From Sphingomonas sp. (GTDB lineage Bacteria > Pseudomonadota > Alphaproteobacteria > Sphingomonadales > Sphingomonadaceae): DNA of 64,000 bases. A program made the translations under genes and the position numbers. The DNA lies in assembly GCA_017418975.1 (NCBI GenBank), contig JAFOMG010000023.1, positions 17,095 through 81,094 on the forward strand, given 5' to 3'. Every line of letters starts with the position of its first letter. Position 1 is the stretch's first letter. Positions 20,059-28,623 of this stretch are shown one piece after another. The notes beneath the pieces are model-generated. The model was not told where the DNA came from and searched no databases. It saw only the letters and a list, made by a program, of their open reading frames with translations.

Positions 20059-20694
20059 CTATCGCTCCGTCCCGATTCCGTGCGTCAGCATCGCCGCGAC
20101 GGTCTGCGCGATCGCCTCGGGATCGACGTCCTCCTGCCACACGCTGTAGCGCAGGCCCAGGAACACGTTCATGCCCATGATCGCCCAGGCGTGGATCTCG
20201 TTCACGTCCTCGCGCACCTCGCCGCGCGCCGCCGCCGCCTGAAGGCGCTTCGCGATGCGCTCGGCGGTGGTCGCATAATGCATGCGAAAGCTCTCGGGAT
20301 CGACGAACTCGGCCTCGTCGATGATGCGGTAGATCTCCTTGTGCGCGCGCGCGAAGCGGATGAAGGCGAGCAGCGCCGCCTGTTCCGCCGCGATCTGGCC
20401 CCCGGTCGCGCCCTTGATCGCCGGCGCGACATGCTCGCGCACCTGGTCGCTCATGTCGCGCACCAGCGCGCGGAACACGTCGTCCTTCGAATCGAAATAG
20501 GTGTAGAAGCTGCCCAGCGCGACGCCCGCGCGGCGCGTGATGCCGCTGATCGAGCCTTCGTGGAAACCCTTGGCGCCGAATTCCTCCGCCGCCGCGTCCA
20601 GGATCAGGCGCAGCGTTCGCCGTCCGCGCGCCGTGCGCGGCTCCTTGCCCGCACTCGCTTCGCCGCCGCCCAGATCCGGTGCTGTGGCGCTCAT
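20059..20694 (-). CDS. TetR/AcrR family transcriptional regulator
   Basis: 211 residues from ATG 20694 (an in-frame ATG at 20712 would add six). The N-terminal TetR helix-turn-helix is clear: RRTLRLILDAAAEEFGAKGF then ISGITRRAGVALGSFYTYFDSKDDVF. The ligand-binding half is divergent, as usual. It is transcribed divergently from a TonB-dependent receptor; two palindromes in the shared 136-base gap are good operator candidates (20741-20761, 20786-20807). The likely role is local repressor of the receptor/MFS pair, with the effector probably being the transported compound or a breakdown product of it. Confidence 0.93.
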   Translation of the reverse strand: MSATAPDLGGGEASAGKEPRTARGRRTLRLILDAAAEEFGAKGFHEGSISGITRRAGVALGSFYTYFDSKDDVFRALVRDMSDQVREHVAPAIKGATGGQIAAEQAALLAFIRFARAHKEIYRIIDEAEFVDPESFRMHYATTAERIAKRLQAAAARGEVREDVNEIHAWAIMGMNVFLGLRYSVWQEDVDPEAIAQTVAAMLTHGIGTER

Positions 20695-20739
20695 GCCACG
20701 CCCCCTTGCCATTCTGGTCCCTCTTCCCGTTTATCCAAG

Positions 20740-20768
20740 TTGAAACCCGGTTCAGGTTTCAGTATAGC
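20740..20768 (+). promoter_or_regulatory. Sigma-70-type promoter for the TonB receptor gene
   Basis: TTGAAA (20740-20745) and TATAGC (20763-20768) are separated by exactly 17 bases, close to the housekeeping consensus. The start point would be near 20775, about 55 bases before the receptor ATG. The spacer is almost wholly filled by a palindrome (20741-20761). Confidence 0.65.
20741..20761. promoter_or_regulatory. Candidate TetR operator 1
   Basis: TGAAACC-N7-GGTTTCA, a perfect 7-bp inverted repeat occupying the -35 to -10 spacer of the receptor promoter. It contains the core AACCCGGTTCA, shared with the second palindrome at 20786 (AACCCGCGTTCA). Binding here would block RNA polymerase. Confidence 0.6.
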
Positions 20769-20785
20769 GTCGTGCGACCACTTAC

Positions 20786-20807
20786 AACCCGCGTTCAAGA
20801 ACGGGTT
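20786..20807. promoter_or_regulatory. Candidate TetR operator 2
   Basis: AACCCG-N10-CGGGTT with a nested CGTTC-AA-GAACG palindrome, lying just downstream of the predicted transcription start of the receptor gene. The centre is about 46 bases from that of operator 1, roughly four helical turns. Confidence 0.55.
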
Positions 20808-20830
20808 CGACTGATGGGGAGGAAGTCTGG

Positions 20831-23206
20831 ATGTCACGCCTGAATAGTGCCCGTTCGATTCTGTTCGCGGGCGCTGCCCTTGCGGCAATCGCCACCACGC
20901 CCGCCTTCGCGCAGGAAGCCGCGGCGCCGGCCGCGCCCGAAGCGCAGGATAGCGCACTCGCCGACACGGGCGAAATCGTCGTCACCGCCCGCCGCCGCGA
21001 GGAGAAGCTGCTCGACGTGCCGACCGCGGTCACCGCGCTCACTGCCGCCCAGCTCGATCAGGCCGGCGCGATCGACCTCACCGACCTGCAGATCGCCTCG
21101 CCCAACACCACGCTGAAGGATGCGCGCGGCACCAACTCGACGCTCGCCGCCTTCATCCGCGGCGTCGGCCAGCAGGATCCGGTGCCGGGCTTCGAGGCCG
21201 GTATCGGCATCTATCTCGACGACGTATATCTGAACCGCCCGCAAGCGGCGGTGCTCGACATCTACGACGTCGAGCGGATCGAAGTGCTGCGTGGGCCGCA
21301 GGGCACGCTCTATGGCCGCAACACCATCGGCGGCGCGATCAAATATGTCACCAAGAAGCTCGAGGATCGTCCGACGATGACGGTCAAGGGCAATTACGGC
21401 TCGTACAACCAGGCCGATGTGATCGTCAGCGCCTCCACGCCGATCGGCTCGATGTTCAAGCTCGGCATCTCGGGCGCCCGCCTCACCCGCGACGGCTTCG
21501 GCAGGAACCGCTATCTCGGGATCGACAATTACAACAAGAATGTCTGGGCCGGCCGCGCCACGCTGGAGTTCGAGACGCCCGACGAGAAGATGTCGGTGCG
21601 CATCACCGGCGACTATACCCATGACAAGTCGAACGCCCGCAACGGCCATCGCCTGATCCCGGGCCTGCTCACCGGCTCGCCGGTGCTGAGCAACGTCTTC
21701 GACACCAATGCCGGGCTCAACAGCCCGAAGAACGACGTCCAGGCGGGCGGCATCTCGATGACGGTCAATGCCGAGGTCAGCGAGCTGATCACGCTGCGCA
21801 GCATCAGCGCCTATCGCGAGGACACGTCGTACACGCCGATCGACTTCGATTCGACGCCGTCGGTCGATGTCGACGTGCCGGCCTATTACAAGAACAACCA
21901 GACCAGCCAGGAATTCCAGGCGCTGATCCATGGCGGCAAGCTCAACGGCATCGTCGGCTTCTACTATCTGGGCGCCAAGGCGACGACCGGCTTCGGCGTG
22001 CTGCTGTCGACCACCCTGCCCGGGTTCAACGCCTATACCGCCGGCGACGTGCGCACCGAGACCAGCTCGATCTATGGCGACTTCACCTTCGACTTCACGC
22101 CGCAGCTGAGCCTGACGCTCGGCGGCCGCTACACCTGGGATCAGCGCCGCAGCTATGTCTTCAAGGCGAGCTATTTCGGCCTGACCCCGGACTTTGGCGG
22201 CACGCCGATCCCGGCCGGCGCGCCGTCCACCGATTTCCGCGGCACCGCCAATTTCAAGCGCTTCACCCCGCGCGCGACGCTGAGCTTCAAGCCAAGCGCG
22301 GACCATATGGTCTATGCGTCCTATTCGGAAGGCTTCAAGGGCGGCGGCTTCGATCCGCGCGGCTCGGGCACTTCGGCGCCGATCAGCAACCCCGCGGCGG
22401 GCCGCACCTATCAGGACATCTACAACTATCTCTCCTTCGATCCCGAGACGGTGAAGAGCTATGAGATCGGCTGGAAGGGCGCCGCGTTCGATCGCCGCCT
22501 GAACTGGTCGCTCGCCGGCTTCTATTCGGACTATTCGAACGTCCAGATCCCGGGCTCGGTCGGCTGCATCATCAACAATGTCCAGAGCTTCTGCGGCATC
22601 ACCACCAATGCCGCCAAGGCCGATATCAAGGGCGTGGAGCTCGAGACCAACGCGGTGCTGGCGCGCGGCTTTGCCGGCCCGGGCTCGAGCGTCTTCTTCA
22701 ACGGCGCGCTCGGCTATATCGACGCCAAGTACAAGCGCTTCATCGGGCCGACCGGCGTGGACGTGGCCAATGTCCGCGTGTTCCAGAACACGCCGGACTG
22801 GACGCTGGCGGGCACGCTCGGCGCCGCGCTGCCGATCGGCAGCGGCGACCTCAACGCCACCACCACCGTGTCGTATCGCAGCCTGACCCATCAGTTCGAG
22901 ACGGCCAGCCCGTTCCTCGACCAGCCGGGCTACACGCTGCTTGACGCGCACCTGGTCTATAATTTCGGCGGAGGCCGCTATTCGATCGGCATCCACGGCA
23001 AGAACCTGACCAACGTGCACTACAAGACCGCCGGCTATCAGTACATCAAGACCAACATCGCCGGGCAGCCGCTCGACGCGACCATTCCGGGCAACGTCAT
23101 CACCAACGGCACCGGCTATGTGCCGACGCTGGGCAAGGAAGGCGTGGCGACGGCCTTTTACGGCAATCCGCGGCAGATCTTCGGCTCGTTCAGCGTCAAG
23201 TTCTGA
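20831..23206 (+). CDS. TonB-dependent outer-membrane receptor
   Basis: 791 residues, ribosome-binding site GGGGAGGAAG. The signal peptide ends ATTPAFAQ. The plug domain follows a TonB-box-like EIVVTARRREEKLLDVP and contains LDDVYLNRPQAAVLDIYDVERIEVLRGPQG-type features (in pieces: IYDVERIEVLRGPQGTLYGR). A 22-strand barrel ends with a terminal aromatic (SFSVKF). Receptors of this class without CarA-like features import vitamin, siderophore, plant-derived or aromatic compounds in sphingomonads. Pairing with an MFS permease and a divergent TetR regulator suggests a small-molecule catabolic substrate; the ligand cannot be deduced. Confidence 0.95.
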   Translation: MSRLNSARSILFAGAALAAIATTPAFAQEAAAPAAPEAQDSALADTGEIVVTARRREEKLLDVPTAVTALTAAQLDQAGAIDLTDLQIASPNTTLKDARGTNSTLAAFIRGVGQQDPVPGFEAGIGIYLDDVYLNRPQAAVLDIYDVERIEVLRGPQGTLYGRNTIGGAIKYVTKKLEDRPTMTVKGNYGSYNQADVIVSASTPIGSMFKLGISGARLTRDGFGRNRYLGIDNYNKNVWAGRATLEFETPDEKMSVRITGDYTHDKSNARNGHRLIPGLLTGSPVLSNVFDTNAGLNSPKNDVQAGGISMTVNAEVSELITLRSISAYREDTSYTPIDFDSTPSVDVDVPAYYKNNQTSQEFQALIHGGKLNGIVGFYYLGAKATTGFGVLLSTTLPGFNAYTAGDVRTETSSIYGDFTFDFTPQLSLTLGGRYTWDQRRSYVFKASYFGLTPDFGGTPIPAGAPSTDFRGTANFKRFTPRATLSFKPSADHMVYASYSEGFKGGGFDPRGSGTSAPISNPAAGRTYQDIYNYLSFDPETVKSYEIGWKGAAFDRRLNWSLAGFYSDYSNVQIPGSVGCIINNVQSFCGITTNAAKADIKGVELETNAVLARGFAGPGSSVFFNGALGYIDAKYKRFIGPTGVDVANVRVFQNTPDWTLAGTLGAALPIGSGDLNATTTVSYRSLTHQFETASPFLDQPGYTLLDAHLVYNFGGGRYSIGIHGKNLTNVHYKTAGYQYIKTNIAGQPLDATIPGNVITNGTGYVPTLGKEGVATAFYGNPRQIFGSFSVKF

Positions 23207-23231
23207 GCCCCGCGCGATCCGTGAACCCAAT

Positions 23232-23267
23232 GAGCCGGGCGTCCCATTGACGTCCGGCTCTTTTCTT
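23232..23267 (+). terminator. Rho-independent terminator after the TonB receptor
   Basis: GAGCCGGGCGTC-CCATT-GACGTCCGGCTC forms a 12-bp stem with one G-T wobble, followed by TTTTCTT. It sits just before the MFS gene, so it should reduce read-through rather than isolate the permease completely. Confidence 0.85.
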
Positions 23268-23281
23268 GCCGAGATGCTGTC

Positions 23282-24547
23282 ATGAACGCTCCCGCTTCAA
23301 ACCCCGCGAGCCGCCCCGGCTATCCCGGCGTCGTGCTGGCGATGCTCCTGCTCGTCTACACCTTCAACTTCCTCGACCGGCAGATACTGGGCATCCTGGC
23401 CAAGCCGATCATGGAGGACCTGCACCTCACCAAGACCGAGTTCGGCGCGATCGGGGGCCTGGCGTTCGCGATCCTCTATTCGGTGCTTGGCGTGCCGCTC
23501 GCCTATCTCGCCGACCGGACCAGCCGGTCGGGCGTGATCGCCGGCGCGCTGGCGGTGTGGAGCGCGTTCACCGGGCTGTGCGGCGCCGCCACCGGCTATT
23601 GGCAGCTCTTCCTGTTCCGCCTCGGCGTCGGTGTCGGCGAGGCGGGGGGCGTGGCGCCCTCCTATGCGGTTATCTCCGATTACTTCCCGCCCGAGCGCCG
23701 CGCCCGCGCGCTCGCCATCTATTCGCTCGGCATCCCGATCGGCCTGGCGCTCGGCACCCTGCTGGGCGCCTATATCGCCGCCTGGGTGAATTGGCGCGCC
23801 GCGTTCATCACCATGGGCGTGATCGGCCTGGTGATCGCGCCGATTTTCCGCTGGGTAGTCCGCGACGTGCCGCGCGCGCCCGCCGGCGAAGGCCCCGCCG
23901 GCGCGCCGGTGAGTGCGGTGTTCGGCATCCTGGCCGGCAAGCCTGCCTTCTGGCTGCTCGCCTTCGGCGCCTCGTGCAGCTCGCTGTGCGGCTATGGCCT
24001 GGCGCTGTGGACGCCGCTGGTGCTGATGGGCAATTTCGGCTTCGACCTGGTGACGACCGGCCAGTTCATGGCTTCGCTGCTGCTGATCGGCGGCACTGCG
24101 GGCGTGTTCGCCGGTGGCTGGTTCGCCGACCGGCTCGGCAAGGGCGACCGCGCCTGGTACGCTTGGCTGCCCGCCATCGCCTGGCTGCTGACCGCGCCGC
24201 TCTTCGCGGTCGGCTTCCTCACGTCCAACCCCTGGATCGCCTGGCCGCTGCTGCTGATCCCCAACGGGCTCAACATCCTGTGGCTCGGCCCGGTGACCAC
24301 CGCCGTCCAGCACCTCGTGCCCCAGCACATGCGGGCCACCGCCTCGGGCAGCTTCCTGCTGATCAACAACCTGATCGGCATGGGCCTGGGCCCGCTGCTG
24401 ATGGGCTATCTGTCCGAGGAGCTGAAGTCGAGCTACGGCGCCGAGGCGCTGCGCTATGGCGCGGTGTTCTGCCTGGGCTTCTATGTAATTGCCGGCATTC
24501 TGGCGCTGCTGGCCGCCCGTCACGTGCGCAAGGGCTGGGTCGACTGA
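23282..24547 (+). CDS. MFS transporter
   Basis: 421 residues with about 12 membrane helices. The family signature between helices 2 and 3 is present (GVPLAYLADRTSRSGVI), as is the helix 4-5 region (GVGEAGGVAPSYAVISDYFPPERRARAL). The opening (LLLVYTFNFLDRQILGILAKPI) matches the Spinster-like/anion-cation symporter permeases often paired with TonB receptors in Sphingomonadaceae. It would move the receptor's substrate across the inner membrane. Starts 75 bases after the receptor, beyond a terminator; the terminator tail overlaps the region just upstream of its start, and no strong ribosome-binding site is visible. Confidence 0.93.
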   Translation: MNAPASNPASRPGYPGVVLAMLLLVYTFNFLDRQILGILAKPIMEDLHLTKTEFGAIGGLAFAILYSVLGVPLAYLADRTSRSGVIAGALAVWSAFTGLCGAATGYWQLFLFRLGVGVGEAGGVAPSYAVISDYFPPERRARALAIYSLGIPIGLALGTLLGAYIAAWVNWRAAFITMGVIGLVIAPIFRWVVRDVPRAPAGEGPAGAPVSAVFGILAGKPAFWLLAFGASCSSLCGYGLALWTPLVLMGNFGFDLVTTGQFMASLLLIGGTAGVFAGGWFADRLGKGDRAWYAWLPAIAWLLTAPLFAVGFLTSNPWIAWPLLLIPNGLNILWLGPVTTAVQHLVPQHMRATASGSFLLINNLIGMGLGPLLMGYLSEELKSSYGAEALRYGAVFCLGFYVIAGILALLAARHVRKGWVD

Positions 24548-24590
24548 GGCGACCTAGGTAGTTTCCCGACTCGGCGGATTCCTGAATCGC

Positions 24591-24621
24591 GCAAATTCCA
24601 CATTTGCACGATCCTGCAAAT
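24591..24621. repeat. Three alternating copies of GCAAAT/ATTTGC
   Basis: GCAAAT (24591), ATTTGC (24602) and GCAAAT (24616) alternate in orientation within 31 bases, so the middle copy can pair with either neighbour. It lies in the gap between the MFS gene and prfC. Function unknown; mutually exclusive hairpins or a protein-binding site are possible. Confidence 0.45.
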
Positions 24622-24649
24622 GCGTTCCGAAAGGATGCCTTTCCGGGAC

Positions 24650-24677
24650 GGCCGGGCGGGGATGGGACCGCCCGGCC
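24650..24677. terminator. GC-rich stem-loop between convergent MFS and prfC genes
   Basis: GGCCGGGCGG and CCGCCCGGCC form a perfect 10-bp stem with an 8-base loop, 18 bases past the prfC stop. There is no T tract on either side, so it is a possible bidirectional terminator or transcript-end stabiliser. Confidence 0.5.
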
Positions 24678-24694
24678 ACCCGTGACGCAGGCGA

Positions 24695-26263
24695 TCAGCG
24701 CTCGCGCGTCGCCGCGAACTTCACCTTCGGATAGCGATCGGCGACATAGCCGACTTCCCAGTTCGACTTGGCCATGAACACCGGGTTGCCGTCGCGGTCC
24801 TTGGCCATGGCGCCGCGGTTGAGCGCGACGAAGTCGGCCAGGTCCTTGGGATCCTCGGCCGAGATCCAGCGCGCGGTCTCGAACGGCGCGACTTCCAGCC
24901 CGGCCGCCACCTTGTACTCGGCCTCGAGCCGGCTGATCAGCACGTCCAGCTGCAGCTGCCCCACCACGCCGATCACCCAGTTCGAGCCGATCTCGGGATA
25001 GAAGACCTGAGTCACGCCTTCCTCGGCCATGTCGTCCAGCGCCTTGCGCAGCTGCTTGGTCTTGGTCGGATCCTTGAGCACCACGCGGCGCAGGATCTCC
25101 GGCGCGAAATTGGGCAGGCCGGTGAAGCGCACATCGGCCTTTTCGGAAAGCGTGTCGCCGACGCGCAGCACGCCGTGATTGGGGATGCCGATGATGTCGC
25201 CGGGGAACGCCTCGTCGGCCAGCTCGCGCTCGCGGGCGAAGAACAGGATCGGCGAGTGGATCGCGATCGCCTTGCCATGCCCGGTCGGCGTCAGCTTCAT
25301 GCCGCGCTTGAAGGTGCCCGAGACCAGCCGCATGAACGCGATGCGGTCGCGGTGATTGGGGTCCATATTGGCCTGGACCTTGAACACGAAGCCGGTGACC
25401 TGCCCCGCATCGGGCGAGACCGGGGCCGGCTCGGCGGGCAGGGCGTGCGGCGGCGGCGCATGGGTGGCGATCGCGTCGATCAGCGAATCGACGCCGAATT
25501 CCTTCAGCGCCGAGCCGAAATAGACCGGGGTCAGGTCGCCGTGCCGATAGGCCTCGGCATCGAATGCGGGATAGCCGGCCTGGGCCAGCTCGACATCCTC
25601 GCGCAGCCTGGCGAGGTTGTCGGCCGAAAGGATCGCGTCGAGCTGCGGATCGTCGAGGCCCGAGGTCTGCACCACCTTGCCATGGAATTCGCGGCTGTCG
25701 CCCTCGGGCAGCAGCAGCCGGTTGGTGGCCAGGTCGAAAATCCCCTCGAAGGTGCCGCCCATGCCCACCGGCCAGGTCATCGGGCACACGTCGAGCGCGA
25801 GCAGGTCGGCGATCTCGTCGAGCGTCTCGAACACGTGGCGGCCTTCGCGGTCGACCTTGTTGACGAAGGTGATGATCGGCACGTTGCGCAGGCGGCAGAC
25901 TTCGAACAGCTTGCGGGTCTGGCTCTCGATGCCCTTGGCGACGTCGATCACCATCACCGCCGAATCGACCGCGGTGAGCGTGCGATAGGTATCTTCCGAG
26001 AAATCCTCGTGGCCCGGCGTGTCGAGCAGGTTGAAGGTGATGCCGCCCCGCTCGAAGGTCATCACCGAGCTGGTGACCGAGATGCCGCGCTGCTGCTCGA
26101 TCTTCATCCAGTCCGAGCGGGCGCGCCGGGCGGCGCCGCGCGCCTTCACTTCGCCGGCAAGGTGAATCGCACCGCCGAACAGCAGCAGCTTTTCGGTGAG
26201 CGTGGTCTTGCCCGCGTCGGGGTGCGAGATGATGGCGAAGGTACGGCGATCGGAAACTGGCAT
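24695..26263 (-). CDS. prfC: Peptide chain release factor 3
   Basis: 522 residues, full length for RF3. GTPase motifs: SHPDAGKTT (G1), the switch I region containing QQRGISVTSSV, DTPGHEDFSEDTYR (G3) and NKVDREGR (G4). EF-Tu-like domain 2 and the RF3 C-terminal domain follow. RF3 is a GTPase that recycles RF1/RF2 from post-termination ribosomes. It stands alone on the minus strand, with a widespread alphaproteobacterial palindrome just upstream. Confidence 0.97.
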   Translation of the reverse strand: MPVSDRRTFAIISHPDAGKTTLTEKLLLFGGAIHLAGEVKARGAARRARSDWMKIEQQRGISVTSSVMTFERGGITFNLLDTPGHEDFSEDTYRTLTAVDSAVMVIDVAKGIESQTRKLFEVCRLRNVPIITFVNKVDREGRHVFETLDEIADLLALDVCPMTWPVGMGGTFEGIFDLATNRLLLPEGDSREFHGKVVQTSGLDDPQLDAILSADNLARLREDVELAQAGYPAFDAEAYRHGDLTPVYFGSALKEFGVDSLIDAIATHAPPPHALPAEPAPVSPDAGQVTGFVFKVQANMDPNHRDRIAFMRLVSGTFKRGMKLTPTGHGKAIAIHSPILFFARERELADEAFPGDIIGIPNHGVLRVGDTLSEKADVRFTGLPNFAPEILRRVVLKDPTKTKQLRKALDDMAEEGVTQVFYPEIGSNWVIGVVGQLQLDVLISRLEAEYKVAAGLEVAPFETARWISAEDPKDLADFVALNRGAMAKDRDGNPVFMAKSNWEVGYVADRYPKVKFAATRER

Positions 26264-26281
26264 GGTGGCGGGCGCTTTAGA

Positions 26282-26325
26282 GCATCGCAGCGAAAAGTGG
26301 GAACCGGTTTTCGCGCCCGCGATGC
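26282..26325. repeat. Alphaproteobacterial intergenic palindrome (AAAAGTGGGAACCGGTTTT type)
   Basis: GCATCGC-A-GCGAAAA-(11-base loop GTGGGAACCGG)-TTTTCGC-GCCC-GCGATGC forms a long two-part stem. The AAAAGTGGGAACCGGTTTT core is familiar from repeats found many times in rhizobial and sphingomonad genomes (from memory, not searched). It sits between the aldose-epimerase stop and the prfC start. Confidence 0.65.
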
Positions 26326-26344
26326 GCCGGCGGGAAGAAGCGAG

Positions 26345-27211
26345 TCAACGGGCCAGCGTCACCCGCATCGTGAAGGTCCTCGCTTCGCCCGGCGCATAGC
26401 GCTGCATCAGCGGCTTGTCCCAGATCTCGCCGGTGAAGCCATGGGGATCGGCGATGCCGTGCCAGGGCTCGATGCACAGATAGCGCGCGCCCGGCTTCAT
26501 CCACAGGCCCAGCGCCGGCGTGTCGGGGAAATCGCAGACCAGCCGCGGCCCGCCCTCGGCGCCATAGGCGAGCGACTGGCTGCGCACCGGATTCCACACC
26601 AGCGCGTCGCGCTCGAACAATTCGTCGTGCAGCGCGAGCACGCGCCCCTCGACCGGGCTTTCCCAGCCGGCGGCATCCATCCAGCCGCCCTTGACGATCG
26701 CCGCCAGCTCGCCCGGCTCGTCCTCGGCGAAGGTGATCCGGTGCGCGTCCTTCGCCGCGCCATAGGGGAGCGGCCAGGCAAAGGCGGGGTGGAAGCCGAA
26801 GCTCGCCGGCATGTCGACATCGCCCCTATTGGTGACAGTGACGTCCATCGCGAGCGTCGCGCCCTGGAGCGTAAAGGCCGCATCGAGCGCGAAGGCGAAG
26901 GGATAGACGGCGCGCGTCTCGGGATTGTCGATCAGGCGCAGCACCGCCCGGTCCGGTGCCTGGTCGATCAGCGCGAAGGTCTGGCGCCGCGCGAAGCCGT
27001 GTTGGGGCAGCGCATATTCCCTGCCGTCCAGCCGGTATCTGTCGCCCATCAGCCGCCCGACGATCGGGAAGAGCAGCGGCGCCCGCCCGGCCCAGAAGGC
27101 GGGATCGGCATCGGTCATCAGCGCGCGGCCCCCGGCATCGCGCAGCGACCATAGCTCCGCGCCCAGCGGGTTGACGGTGGCGGTAAGCGCCTCGGAGCCG
27201 ATCTCGATCAT
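26345..27211 (-). CDS. Aldose 1-epimerase family protein (YeaD/LacX-like)
   Basis: 288 residues of the aldose-1-epimerase superfamily. Characteristic pieces: NPLGAELWSLRD, LFPIVGRLMGDRY, LPQHGFARRQTF (the HGFAR catalytic histidine motif), PASFGFHPAFAWPL (second histidine) and CIEPWHGIADPHG. These enzymes interconvert sugar anomers, and some members act on glucose-6-phosphate; the substrate is not known here. ATG 27211 overlaps the SDR stop (ATGA), so the two genes form an operon. Confidence 0.9.
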   Translation of the reverse strand: MIEIGSEALTATVNPLGAELWSLRDAGGRALMTDADPAFWAGRAPLLFPIVGRLMGDRYRLDGREYALPQHGFARRQTFALIDQAPDRAVLRLIDNPETRAVYPFAFALDAAFTLQGATLAMDVTVTNRGDVDMPASFGFHPAFAWPLPYGAAKDAHRITFAEDEPGELAAIVKGGWMDAAGWESPVEGRVLALHDELFERDALVWNPVRSQSLAYGAEGGPRLVCDFPDTPALGLWMKPGARYLCIEPWHGIADPHGFTGEIWDKPLMQRYAPGEARTFTMRVTLAR

Positions 27212-27942
27212 GGCTCGCGGTGCACCGCGAAGCCCTGCCAGCTCTGGTTGACCGGCATCAGCTCGAGCGCATTGATGTTGAGGTGCGGCGGCAGCGTCGC
27301 CACCCACAGGATCGTCTCGGCAATGTCCTCGCCGGTCATCGGGTCCACCCCGGCATAGAGCTTGTCCGACACGTCCTGGCTGCCGGTGCGCACCAGCGTG
27401 AACTCGGTCTCGACCATGCCCGGCTCGATCGAAGTGACGCGCACACCGGTGCCGTGCAGGTCGGCGCGCAGGTCCAGGCTCAGCTGGCGGACGAACGCCT
27501 TGGTCGCCGCATAGACGTTGCCGCCGGGATAGGGATAGGTCGCCGCCACCGAGGAGAGGTTGATGATCGCGCCCTTGCGCGCGATCAGCATGGGCAGCAG
27601 CCTGTGGGTGATCGAGACGAGCGCAGTGACGTTGGTGTCGATCATCGTCTTCCAGTTGGCGAGCGATGCCTGCTGCGCCGGCTCGAGGCCCAGCGCCAGC
27701 CCGGCATTGTTCACCAGCAGGTCGATGTCGCGAAAGCCCCCGGGCAGCCCGTCCAGCGCCGCATCGCGTGCCGCCTCGTCGCGAATGTCGAAGGCGAGGG
27801 TGCGGACATTGTCGCGCGCGAGCTTCTCCAGCCGATCCTCGCGCCGGCCGGTGGCGACGACGTTCCACCCGGCATCGGCAAAGGCATGGACGCATGCCTC
27901 GCCGATCCCCGCGGTGGCGCCGGTGATGAGTGCGGTGGGCAT
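27208..27942 (-). CDS. SDR family NAD(P)-dependent oxidoreductase (YdfG-like)
   Basis: 244 residues. Nucleotide-binding ITGATAGIGEA (TGxxxGIG), VNNAGLALG (NNAG), catalytic Ser in INLSSVAATYPYPGG, and YAATKAF (YxxxK). The sequence order and length match the YdfG group of serine/3-hydroxy-acid dehydrogenases, but specificity is unproven. Start at ATG 27942 (MPTALITG), immediately before the first beta strand; the frame extends further upstream but without meaning. First gene of an SDR-epimerase operon, divergent from a small membrane protein gene. Confidence 0.9.
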   Translation of the reverse strand: MPTALITGATAGIGEACVHAFADAGWNVVATGRREDRLEKLARDNVRTLAFDIRDEAARDAALDGLPGGFRDIDLLVNNAGLALGLEPAQQASLANWKTMIDTNVTALVSITHRLLPMLIARKGAIINLSSVAATYPYPGGNVYAATKAFVRQLSLDLRADLHGTGVRVTSIEPGMVETEFTLVRTGSQDVSDKLYAGVDPMTGEDIAETILWVATLPPHLNINALELMPVNQSWQGFAVHREP

Positions 27943-28024
27943 GGGGCTGCTCCTTGTCGATATCCTGCCGCGCCTATGGTCAATCCGCGCGACGGCTGCA
28001 ATTGTCCGTGCGGGAGGGGCGAGC

Positions 28025-28528
28025 ATGGAAGCGCTGAAAATCACCGGATTCGCGATATTCGCCGCGATTGCCTATGGCGTGCTCCACGACCAGGTGACCG
28101 CGCATCTCTGCGTCGAATATTTCACGATCGGGCATCCGCCGGTCTTCCCGACCAGTTCGCCCTTCCTGCTTGCGCTGGGCTGGGGCGTGATCGCGACCTG
28201 GTGGGTCGGGCTGCCGCTTGGCATCGGACTTGCCGTGGCGGCGCGGGCGGGGCGCGCGCCCCGGCTGTCGCTCGCGCAGCTGCGCCGGCCGATCCTGTTG
28301 CTGATGCTCGGCTGCGGCCTGTTCGCGCTGCTGGCCGGGATCGCGGGCGCGGTCGGTGCCGCGATGGGCTGGGTCTGGCTTGTCGGCTGGCTCGCCGACG
28401 CGGTGCCGCCGGAAAAGCACGTCGCCTTCCTCGCCGACCTGTGGGCGCACAGCGCGAGCTATGCCGGCGGCGTGCTGGGCGGGTTGGGGTTGATGGTCTG
28501 GACGTGGCGCCGGCGTCGCGTCGCTTGA
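28025..28528 (+). CDS. Small membrane protein of unknown function
   Basis: 167 residues with four hydrophobic segments (KITGFAIFAAIAYGVLHD; FLLALGWGVIATWWVGLPLG; ILLLMLGCGLFALLAGIAGA; SYAGGVLGGLGLMVWTW). A conserved-looking HLCVEYFTIGHPP follows the first helix. I recognise no named family, though proteins of this shape occur widely as hypotheticals in bacteria. It is monocistronic, divergent from the SDR gene, with strong hairpins after its stop. Confidence 0.75.
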   Translation: MEALKITGFAIFAAIAYGVLHDQVTAHLCVEYFTIGHPPVFPTSSPFLLALGWGVIATWWVGLPLGIGLAVAARAGRAPRLSLAQLRRPILLLMLGCGLFALLAGIAGAVGAAMGWVWLVGWLADAVPPEKHVAFLADLWAHSASYAGGVLGGLGLMVWTWRRRRVA

Positions 28529-28581
28529 GCGGCCGGTCATCCTGAACCTGTCTGGCGCTTGCCCCCTGGACAAATACCCCT

Positions 28582-28611
28582 CCGTCATCCCCGGCTTCGT
28601 GGGGATGACGG
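28582..28611. repeat. REP-like palindrome (CCGTCATCCCC type)
   Basis: CCGTCATCCCC-GGCTTCGT-GGGGATGACGG is a perfect 11-bp inverted repeat between convergent genes. It resembles the CGTCATCCC-type intergenic repeats of sphingomonads and shares the ATGACGG end with the decayed copy near 19494-19500. Confidence 0.6.
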
Positions 28612-28623
28612 CTATCCTGAGCG

